Positions 8,054-12,641 of a stretch of DNA of 13,057 nt are shown piece by piece. Below the pieces are notes generated by a model. The model searched no databases, was not told the origin of the DNA, and saw nothing but the letters and a program-made list of their open reading frames with translations. Both the position numbers and the translations under genes were made by a program. Within the stretch, counting starts at the first letter, position 1, and every line of letters starts with the position of its first letter. The stretch lies in assembly GCA_002690755.1 (NCBI GenBank), contig NZFT01000115.1, positions 1 to 13,057 of the forward strand, in the 5' to 3' direction. Source of the stretch: Phycisphaerae bacterium (GTDB lineage Bacteria; Planctomycetota; Phycisphaerae; Phycisphaerales; SM1A02).

Positions 8054-8394
8054 TCAGAGGGAGCGCGGACCGACGGTGCGTGCAGCGTCCACGATCCGCT
8101 CGCCGGCTCTCCTGGCACCGGCGATGTTCCGCGATACCGGGCCCAGCTCGAGTTCCGCGAGCGGTCCCGAGACGTAGACTCGAGGATGCCAGCGAAGGGC
8201 CGTGTCGACGATCGGGTACCCGCAACTCGCGCAAGGCAGCGTCGCGGAGGTGACGAGATCGTCGACGAGCGAGCCGCCCGGTCTTCGCGAGGAAAACCGG
8301 TCGCGAGCAGCACCCGATCGACGATCAGGTCGTCGCCCGGAGTGAGACCGATCTTCACGCCTTCGGCGTGTTCGACGACGCCCGTCGGTTCGGG
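8054..8394 (-). pseudogene. Decayed C-terminal end of a FAD/NAD(P)-binding oxidoreductase
   Basis: Read on the minus strand, two frames together give about 114 residues of a flavoprotein C-terminus: PEPTGVVEHAEGV, then DLIVDRVLLATGF, then (shifted frame) RRPGGSLVDDL, LPCASCGYPIVD, LRWHPRVYVSGPLAELELGP and NIAGARRAGERIVDAA before a TGA at 8054-8056. The order and motifs (ATGF, RPGG, CGYP.VD, GPLAELELGP, NIAGARRA) are what I recall from the C-termini of large FAD/NAD(P)-binding monooxygenase-like proteins. A single missing T in the TTTT run (AAAA at 8293-8296 on +) would restore one frame. The N-terminal two thirds, including the FAD Rossmann motif, are absent: the reading starts directly after the stop codon of the lipoprotein gene. 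The frameshift could be a sequencing error; the truncation could not. Confidence 0.75.
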
Positions 8395-8868
8395 TCAGTC
8401 TTCCTCTTCCACCTTCACGAGGATGTAGCTCGAGGCCACGGGCTTCTCGCCCGGCTGGACGAGCACCATCCGAAGCCGCTGCGGGTCGAGCAGCGTCCCG
8501 TGGAGGTAACCGTTCTCCTCGGTTTCCACCAGATGAACTTCGCCGGTCTCGGCGACGAAGGTGCCGACGAGCCGTTCCTCGCTCTGATTCACCTTGGTAT
8601 CGCCGCTGTGGCCTCCGGGCCCTTCCCGCAGTCGCCAGCCGGAAGTACCGTCGACCAGTCCGTTCTCATCCACTTCGAGCACGAGGTACTTGTTGGTGTG
8701 GCTGCGGCCGGATGAATTGATCGTGTGTCCGGTTCCCTTCCAGATGCCGTTGAGATCTTCGGGTGAATGGGTGTGCTGGCATCCGCCAAGCACCAGCGGC
8801 AGCACGACCGCACCACAGAGCGTGACCGGGGGAACGAGGGCCGGCTTCATCATCTTGAGCATCGACAT
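8395..8868 (-). CDS. Small predicted lipoprotein of unknown function
   Basis: The 157-residue product begins with a lipoprotein signal peptide ending in LVLGGC, with Cys30 as the acylation site and Gln at +2, which in Gram-negative sorting rules favours the outer membrane. The mature part is a small beta-rich domain: GIWKGTGH, KYLVLEVDENGLVDG, GTFVAETGEVHLVE, GYLHGTLLDP, SYILVKVEEED. It resembles a lipocalin-like or small barrel fold by strand pattern only. The ATG at 8868 is chosen because GGAG lies 7 bases upstream and the signal peptide starts there; the frame stays open upstream to 9102 but reads as non-coding. Its stop codon abuts the oxidoreductase remnant, so the locus has been rearranged and the C-terminus may have been altered. 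Confidence 0.8.
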   Translation of the reverse strand: MSMLKMMKPALVPPVTLCGAVVLPLVLGGCQHTHSPEDLNGIWKGTGHTINSSGRSHTNKYLVLEVDENGLVDGTSGWRLREGPGGHSGDTKVNQSEERLVGTFVAETGEVHLVETEENGYLHGTLLDPQRLRMVLVQPGEKPVASSYILVKVEEED

Positions 8869-9242
8869 GGCGGTCTCCGTGATCTCACCGTTCAGGGGCC
8901 TGCAGGAGGCAGGACCTTTACGGGTCGACAGTCTAATCCCGGGCGGAGACGAGCGGCTTTCAAAAGCCGAAAATTCGATTCCTCGGTCGCATGGTGATTC
9001 AGGAGGTCCGGGCGTGGGGTTGCCTGGTCCGTCGCCGGATCGTGCCGCCGTCGGGCGAGGCGATTCGAACGGTCGGCAGTCACGTCGGGAACGTTCGAAC
9101 ACACCGACCCCGCTGGGCGTTCCGGGACCCGGTGCCAGGTACGCCCCATGGTCGTTACTCGGTACCGTGGTTGGACGACTCGATTCGGGCGTGTTCCGGG
9201 CGGTTTGTCATCGTCAACGGTGCCGGTCGAGGGAGGGTAAAC
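8869..9242. other. Divergent intergenic region before RiPP precursor
   Basis: This gap lies between the lipoprotein gene (minus) and the NHLP precursor (plus). No gene is visible. It contains the first tRNA-like direct repeat (9052-9113) and should hold both promoters; I cannot point to a convincing -35/-10 pair. Confidence 0.4.
9052..9113 (-). repeat. tRNA-associated direct repeat, copy A (degenerate)
   Basis: These 62 bases align without gaps to 10078-10139 with 47 identities (76%). The first 20 bases differ at one position (CGGG[C/T]GAGGCGATTCGAACG), and a second conserved block, CACCGACCC, sits at the far end. Reverse-complemented, the first block is the T-arm and acceptor region of a tRNA (GTTCGAATCGCCTCGCCCG). 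In this copy the T-stem no longer pairs, so it is a relic and not a gene. Confidence 0.65.
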
Positions 9243-9265
9243 TGGGAGGCAGACTCAGCCTCCCA
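9243..9265. other. Stem-loop upstream of RiPP precursor
   Basis: TGGGAGGC and GCCTCCCA pair perfectly (8 bp) around the 7-base loop AGACTCA, ending 9 bases before the duplicated 5' region begins. No T-run follows, so it is not a classical terminator. It could be a leader-RNA structure of the precursor transcript or a relic of the duplication boundary; it is not included in the duplicated copy. Confidence 0.4.
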
Positions 9266-9274
9266 AACCCCCCT

Positions 9275-9358
9275 GTGCTGACTGATGACTTGAACGCTGC
9301 CCCCAGAGCCACTTGGAGCCACGACCCATGCCGGTACAACGAAAACAACTCGCCGACC
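9275..9358 (+). repeat. 84-bp duplicated block, copy 1 (5' UTR and leader start)
   Basis: The block starts at GTGCTGACTGATGACTTGAA, covers the 53 bases before the precursor ATG and its first ten codons, and ends at CTCGCCGACC. Copy 2 at 9641-9725 differs only by one inserted T and one C-to-A change in the second codon. Because the untranslated part is as conserved as the coding part, the duplication must be recent or maintained by recombination. Confidence 0.93.
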
Positions 9359-9600
9359 TCTTTGCCGCCTGCTGGAAGGACGAGGCTCTGAAGGCCCGCT
9401 TTGTGGCAGATCCCAAGGCGGTGTTTGCCGAATACGGCATGGATGTGCCGGAGGGCGTCGCGTTGAAGGTCGTCGAAAACGGTGATAGTTGCGTACACAT
9501 CACAATACCTGCGCCGCCCAGCGGTCACATGGACCTTTCAGATGAGGAGCTGAGCAACGCCGCGGGTGGCGCCGAATTTTGGCAGGCCATACCTGGTTGA
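9328..9600 (+). CDS. NHLP-leader RiPP precursor peptide
   Basis: The 90-residue product has the nitrile hydratase alpha-subunit-like leader of the NHLP/proteusin class of ribosomal natural-product precursors. It contains RKQLADLFAACWKDEALKAR (5-24), the typical FVADPKAVFAEYGMDVPEG (25-43), a strand VALKVVENGDSCVHITIPAP (44-63), DLSDEELSNAAGG (69-81), and a Gly-Gly at 80-81 for cleavage by a C39 peptidase/ABC exporter. The remaining core would be AEFWQAIPG, only nine residues and without Ser, Thr or Cys. Lanthionine or azoline formation is therefore not possible on it, which suggests another chemistry, a leader with lost core, or decay. The ATG at 9328 has GGAG 9 bases upstream; a TTG at 9313 is in frame but lies within the Shine-Dalgarno region. 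No modification enzyme, protease or exporter is in the window, so the gene is an orphan. A 5' fragment of the same gene is duplicated downstream. Confidence 0.85.
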   Translation: MPVQRKQLADLFAACWKDEALKARFVADPKAVFAEYGMDVPEGVALKVVENGDSCVHITIPAPPSGHMDLSDEELSNAAGGAEFWQAIPG

Positions 9601-9640
9601 CGTTCTTGTGTTTACGGCATGCCGCCTGCGTACAGATACC

Positions 9641-9725
9641 GTGCTGACTGATGACTTGAACGCTGCCCCCTAGAGCCACTTGGAGCCACGACCCATGACG
9701 GTACAACGAAAACAACTCGCCGACC
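9641..9725 (+). repeat. 85-bp duplicated block, copy 2
   Basis: This is the second copy of the precursor 5' region. It carries one extra T in the CCCCC(T)AGAGCC stretch and ATGACG in place of ATGCCG. Homology stops sharply after CTCGCCGACC at 9725, where unrelated sequence (GCGTGCTTTGA) follows, and starts 41 bases after the stop codon of the complete precursor gene. Confidence 0.93.
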
Positions 9726-9736
9726 GCGTGCTTTGA
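9695..9736 (+). pseudogene. Truncated second NHLP precursor (leader start only)
   Basis: From the duplicated ATG the frame reads MTVQRKQLADRVL and stops at a TGA at 9734-9736. The first ten residues match the full leader except Pro2 to Thr; the rest of the leader and any core are missing. The Shine-Dalgarno and 5' region are intact, so a 13-residue peptide could still be made, but it lacks the Gly-Gly and core and is best treated as a broken gene copy. Confidence 0.8.
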
Positions 9737-9772
9737 CCGATGGTCTGATTCCTGTCCCCGTGGAGCAACCAA

Positions 9773-9895
9773 ATGCCAGATTCCGTTTCCGCTCCCGCTC
9801 CCGATCCGACTGTATGGATCACTTCGGATTCAAATGGAAACGGCGCAGTCCCAACCCAGGACGCGGCAGGGGGCCCCAAGACGATTCTCCGCTGA
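9773..9895 (+). CDS. Possible 40-residue small ORF before a strong terminator
   Basis: An ATG preceded by GTGGAG (7-base spacing) opens a 40-codon frame: MPDSVSAPAPDPTVWITSDS, then NGNGAVPTQDAAGGPKTILR, then TGA. A strong hairpin terminator begins 32 bases after the stop. The DAAGG near the end recalls the NAAGG at the leader/core boundary of the precursor 300 bases upstream, but five residues is too little to claim homology. I do not recognise the family. It may be a genuine short peptide gene, the surviving end of a rearranged precursor, or chance. Confidence 0.35.
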   Translation: MPDSVSAPAPDPTVWITSDSNGNGAVPTQDAAGGPKTILR

Positions 9896-9927
9896 CCACC
9901 ACCAACCACCAACCAACGAACGAACAC

Positions 9928-9958
9928 ACAACCCCTTCGTCCTTGGCGAAGGGGTTGT
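9928..9958 (+). terminator. Strong 12-bp hairpin terminator
   Basis: ACAACCCCTTCG and CGAAGGGGTTGT form a perfect 12-bp stem around the 7-base loop TCCTTGG. It is preceded by A/C-rich simple sequence (CCACCACCAACCACCAACCA) and followed by TCATTGG. The A-rich left and T-rich right stem ends are consistent with an intrinsic terminator for transcription of the precursor region. Confidence 0.75.
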
Positions 9959-10032
9959 TCATTGGTGATCAATGGACTTCTGGTTTGCTCTGCGACTCTG
10001 CCTTGGGAACGCGATCCAGCCCCCAAAACGAG

Positions 10033-10062
10033 AACCGCCCCCGGCATCGGCCGAGAGCGGTT
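10033..10062 (-). terminator. Terminator-like hairpin downstream of tRNA-Gly relic
   Basis: AACCGC and GCGGTT pair at the base, with an inner CGGC/GCCG stem and two mismatches, loop ATCG. On the minus strand it is followed by CTCGTTTTGG, giving a short T-run. It sits 14 bases beyond the acceptor end of the tRNA-Gly-like relic, where an intrinsic terminator of a tRNA gene would be expected. Confidence 0.5.
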
Positions 10063-10075
10063 GTCGTTTCTTCAA

Positions 10076-10117
10076 AGCGGGTGAGGCGATTCGAACGCCC
10101 GACATTCACGTTGGCGA
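10076..10117 (-). pseudogene. 3' half of a tRNA-Gly(GCC)
   Basis: On the minus strand the bases fit tRNA positions 32-73. The anticodon loop remnant is TCGCCAA (GCC anticodon, but C at position 33), then the 3' anticodon stem CGTGA and variable region ATGTC. The T-stem GGGCG/CGCCT pairs around the loop TTCGAAT, and the acceptor 3' strand CACCCGC is followed by discriminator T. The 5' side is missing: the upstream bases GCAAG do not pair with CGTGA, and neither D-arm nor 5' acceptor strand is present. No encoded CCA follows. This is a tRNA fragment, not a functional gene. Confidence 0.65.
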
Positions 10118-10139
10118 CTTGCAGGGACACCGACCCAGC
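10078..10139 (-). repeat. tRNA-associated direct repeat, copy B
   Basis: This is the counterpart of 9052-9113, same orientation, 1026 bases away (start to start), 47 of 62 bases identical without gaps. The shared CACCGACCC block at the far end is not part of a tRNA-Gly, so both copies derive from one ancestral tRNA-fragment-plus-flank and are not two independent tRNA relics. Confidence 0.65.
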
Positions 10140-10140
10140 G

Positions 10141-10320
10141 GCACTGGCAAAAGCGATTCCCTGCGGTGACGGCAAGGGTGTCACCAGAACCGGCACCAAT
10201 CGGTGCCCGAAAAAGTGCAATCAGGTCGAACCGCCGGCATTCAATGTCATCAAGCTCGACCTCGCGGGGCAGTCCGGCGACGTGTCGCTGAAGGCTGCTG
10301 CGATCTGCTTCACTGACTGA
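10141..10320 (+). pseudogene. Possible 3' remnant of an unidentified gene
   Basis: One frame gives a plausible protein C-terminus with four cysteines: ALAKAIPCGDGKGVTR, NRCPKKCNQVEPPAFNVIKL, then DLAGQSGDVSLKAAAICFTD and a TGA at 10318-10320. There is no ATG or GTG start in this stretch, and upstream the frame runs into the tRNA-like repeat, so the 5' part would be missing. The stop overlaps the convergent end of the lipid kinase gene by 11 bases. I do not recognise the family, and chance openness in GC-rich DNA is possible. Confidence 0.3.
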
Positions 10321-11245
10321 GGGCTCGACCGACTCGTCCGTTGGTAGCAGGCATCAATACCGGAATCACGCCGGGTTGGACGGCGATCTCCATTTCATGA
10401 CAGGGCAGTCCGTCCTGATAGGCATCACCATCGATCTGCCACCTGGCCTCTTCCTCGGAGGTGATTCTGACATGGCTGCCGGCGTAGTGCTCGAATCGAC
10501 GACTTCTCATCAGGCTTCCACGCAGCCGTGCTGATCGAAGCCGCGCATGCATCATCCATTCCATCGCACCCAGCGCACCCTTCATGGGTACGAAACACGT
10601 GTCGATCAAATCATCATCCATCACCGCATTCGGTACGGGATCAAATCGACCACCGTAGTCAGGAGAGTTGGCGACGAAGACCCACCCGGTCCGTGAATCA
10701 ACCTTCCTCACCCCGTCGATCTCGATCGTGTAACGAGCCGCCTTCCAGCTCGGAAGACTTCGAATGGTCGGCAGGATGTAGTTGAGGTTGGAAACGGCTC
10801 CGGTCCGTTCACGGCTGACTCTCGCGACGATCTCCGCATCGATGCCTGAAGAAACGATCAGAAGACCCGACTCCGATCCTGCCTGGAATCGATCGATGAA
10901 GTGAATCCGGCGCTGCTTGATCGCATTGAGCAGGGACGAGCAGGCCGCCTTCATGCCAAGGCTTCGGGCAAAGAGATTTTCATTTCCTGCCGCATGCTGC
11001 CAGATGGGAATGTCCGTTGCGATCGCGATATCCGAGAAGAATCTCACGGTTCCGTCCCCACCCGCGAGAACCAGAACTTCAGAACCTTCAACACGTTCCG
11101 CGACTACCTCAACCGACTCTCCGGGTGATCGACCCGTTCGATTCACGGTCCACCCCTCGGACGCAAGCGCCAATTCCAGGGAATCAGCGTGCTGCACCGC
11201 CTTGGCTGATGTGGGATTGGCGAGAATTGAAAGGAACCGAGGCAT
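10310..11245 (-). CDS. YegS/DAGK-family lipid kinase
   Basis: The 311-residue product carries the diacylglycerol-kinase catalytic fold. It has an N-terminal strand with SILANPTSAKA (6-16, the NP loop), the nucleotide-binding GGDGT at 62-66, and GNENLFARSLG at 87-97, which corresponds to the conserved GT.ND.AR.LG block. The C-terminal beta-sandwich has SSGIDAEIVARVS and a terminal QIDGDAYQ, the usual D-G-E-like signature. Such enzymes phosphorylate a lipid hydroxyl (diacylglycerol, ceramide, phosphatidylglycerol or an undecaprenyl-type lipid) with ATP at the membrane; the substrate cannot be told here. The ATG at 11245 is chosen because AGGA lies 8 bases upstream and the fold begins there; an in-frame start at 11326 would add 27 non-conserved residues. 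It is divergent from the LpxH-like phosphoesterase. Confidence 0.88.
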   Translation of the reverse strand: MPRFLSILANPTSAKAVQHADSLELALASEGWTVNRTGRSPGESVEVVAERVEGSEVLVLAGGDGTVRFFSDIAIATDIPIWQHAAGNENLFARSLGMKAACSSLLNAIKQRRIHFIDRFQAGSESGLLIVSSGIDAEIVARVSRERTGAVSNLNYILPTIRSLPSWKAARYTIEIDGVRKVDSRTGWVFVANSPDYGGRFDPVPNAVMDDDLIDTCFVPMKGALGAMEWMMHARLRSARLRGSLMRSRRFEHYAGSHVRITSEEEARWQIDGDAYQDGLPCHEMEIAVQPGVIPVLMPATNGRVGRALSQ

Positions 11246-11760
11246 CTGCAAGTCCTGTGATCGTCTGGATTCAAACTGAACAAGAGGCCTGTCTAGCCAG
11301 GGCTTGCCGGCGTCTCGTCCTGTCAATACCCCGTTGAAGCATCAAGAGGATCATCGTCAAGGAACACCACGACACATGACCCTCGATCGTGGACATTTCC
11401 TGCAACGACTCGCTGCCGCCGTCATCGGCGCCTGATGCCTTGGCGAGGCCTTCATGCACGAATCCACCGACCGCGAGCGAATCGCGATGTTCGGGATCCT
11501 CCCCCCCCGACGGATCGTGGGATGCCGCTGCACAGCTGCCCCTGCGGGTTGTCGGATTCGATCACCTGATGAGGGGTGGGGCCGGTGTGGGGTTGAACCA
11601 CCGGATCTGCCGGGATAGCCATCTGCCCCGAGGTCCCGGAAGTCCCTCCTCCACTCCGACGTGGATGCTTCTTGACTCAATCCGCATCGAAGTCGCACGC
11701 CATCCAAAGATCCTGAGTCGACAAACTCAAAGATTGGTCCTCAAAGCAGGAGGCTTGGAC
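11246..11760. other. Divergent intergenic region with possible decayed ORF
   Basis: This gap should contain promoters for the lipid kinase and the phosphoesterase/glycosyltransferase pair. An ATG at 11376 begins MTLDRGHFLQRLAAAVIGA, resembling a degraded twin-arginine signal, and hits a TGA at 11433. The same frame continues with EAFMHESTDRERIAMFGILP up to an eight-C run at 11501-11508. After that run another frame reads PPDGSWDAAAQLPLRVVGFD. This could be a dead gene; I do not recognise it. Confidence 0.3.
11748..11753 (+). promoter_or_regulatory. Consensus Shine-Dalgarno fixing a TTG start
   Basis: AGGAGG, the full consensus, lies 7 bases before the TTG at 11761. It outweighs the earlier in-frame ATGs (11389 and 11662), which lack such a site and precede non-conserved sequence. 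Confidence 0.75.
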
Positions 11761-12639
11761 TTGAGCGGAAAAAAGCACTACCGAACGTTATTCCTCAGTG
11801 ATCTCCACCTCGGCAGTCGAGCCTGCCAGTCAGAACCGCTCGCGAGATTCCTCAAGCACGTTGAGTGCGATCAACTCTATCTGGTCGGGGACGTCCTCGA
11901 CATGTGGCGGCTGAAGCAGAAGTGGTACTTCCCCAATGATCACACGAAGGTCATCCGCCGCATCCTGAAGATGTCCGAGAAGGGGACGGAGGTGGTCTTC
12001 ATCCCCGGGAATCACGACGAGGCGGCCCGGCGGTACAACGGACTCGAATTCGGCGGGGTCACCATCAAGCTCGCGGCGACCCACGAATCGGCGACGGGCG
12101 AACGCTGGCTCGTCTGCCATGGAGACCGCTTCGACCTCGTCGTCCAGCATTCGCGACTGCTCGCGAAGGTCGGCGGCGTCGCCTACGAAACGCTGGTTTC
12201 GTTGGACCGAAGGGTCAATGCCATCCGCCGGCGACTCGGGCGTCCACATCTCTCCCTCAGTCAGATCGTGAAGTATCGGGTCAAGAAGGCCTGCAACTTC
12301 ATCAGCAAGTTCGAGGCGGCCCTTGCCGAGGCCGCCAGCAAGGACGGTTTCCATGGTGTGGTATGCGGCCACATCCACAAGGCTGAAATCAGGGAGATCG
12401 ATGGGGTCCACTACTACAACTGCGGTGACTGGATCGAGAGCTGCTCGGCGATCGCCGAACACGAGGACGGTCGAATGGAGCTCATCGATGCGAAGGCGTT
12501 CCTGGCCGAGATCGACGCCCGGGGAGTCCGGGAAGAATCAGATCCGATCGAACTCGAGACCGAGCCTGACTGGCACGCGCTCCCCCTGACGTCGGCATTC
12601 TCAGCGGGGATCCTGGAAGAGCTCGAGGAGGCGGTGTGA
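11761..12639 (+). CDS. LpxH-like metallophosphoesterase (UDP-diacylglucosamine diphosphatase family)
   Basis: The 292-residue product is a calcineurin-like phosphoesterase with all metal-site motifs: SDLHLG with Asp14 and His16, GDVLDMW at 43-49, GNHDE at 83-87, CHGDRFD with His120 and Asp122, and GHIHKAE at 202-208. The overall pattern, including LYLVGDVLDMWRLKQKWYFP, matches the proteins usually annotated as UDP-2,3-diacylglucosamine diphosphatase that sit next to a mannosyltransferase-like gene. It probably hydrolyses a pyrophosphate or phosphate bond in a lipid precursor on the cytoplasmic face of the membrane; true LpxH activity in lipid A synthesis is not shown. The C-terminal 35 or so residues are acidic. 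The start is TTG, supported by a consensus Shine-Dalgarno. Its stop overlaps a possible GTG start of the following glycosyltransferase, implying translational coupling. Confidence 0.88.
   Translation: MSGKKHYRTLFLSDLHLGSRACQSEPLARFLKHVECDQLYLVGDVLDMWRLKQKWYFPNDHTKVIRRILKMSEKGTEVVFIPGNHDEAARRYNGLEFGGVTIKLAATHESATGERWLVCHGDRFDLVVQHSRLLAKVGGVAYETLVSLDRRVNAIRRRLGRPHLSLSQIVKYRVKKACNFISKFEAALAEAASKDGFHGVVCGHIHKAEIREIDGVHYYNCGDWIESCSAIAEHEDGRMELIDAKAFLAEIDARGVREESDPIELETEPDWHALPLTSAFSAGILEELEEAV
12626..12631 (+). promoter_or_regulatory. Shine-Dalgarno inside the phosphoesterase 3' end
   Basis: AGGAGG lies in the last codons of the phosphoesterase gene, 4 bases before GTG 12636 (which overlaps the upstream TGA as GTGA) and 10 bases before ATG 12642. 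Both starts are in the same frame, so the product differs by two residues only. Confidence 0.6.
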
Positions 12640-12641
12640 AC

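Noticed and set aside
9670..9772. Minus-strand peptide-like similarity between the two duplicated blocks
   Set aside because: The matching antisense translations simply reflect the 84-bp DNA duplication; there is no independent start, motif or coding signal on the minus strand.
9895..9930. CRISPR-like or tandem-repeat array (CCAACCACCAACCAACGAACG)
   Set aside because: It is a short A/C-rich simple-sequence tract in front of a terminator, with no regular unit or spacers.
10076..10140. Functional tRNA-Gly gene
   Set aside because: The T-arm and acceptor 3' strand are good, but the anticodon stem does not pair, position 33 is C, and the D-arm and 5' acceptor strand are absent.
9733..10320. Single long open frame on + from the precursor region to the lipid kinase end
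   Set aside because: It runs through a terminator hairpin and a tRNA-like repeat and is low-complexity for most of its length; only the last 60 codons look protein-like and are listed as a possible remnant.
11830..12462. Open frame of 210 codons on - across the phosphoesterase
   Set aside because: Antisense to a gene in which every metal-binding motif is conserved.
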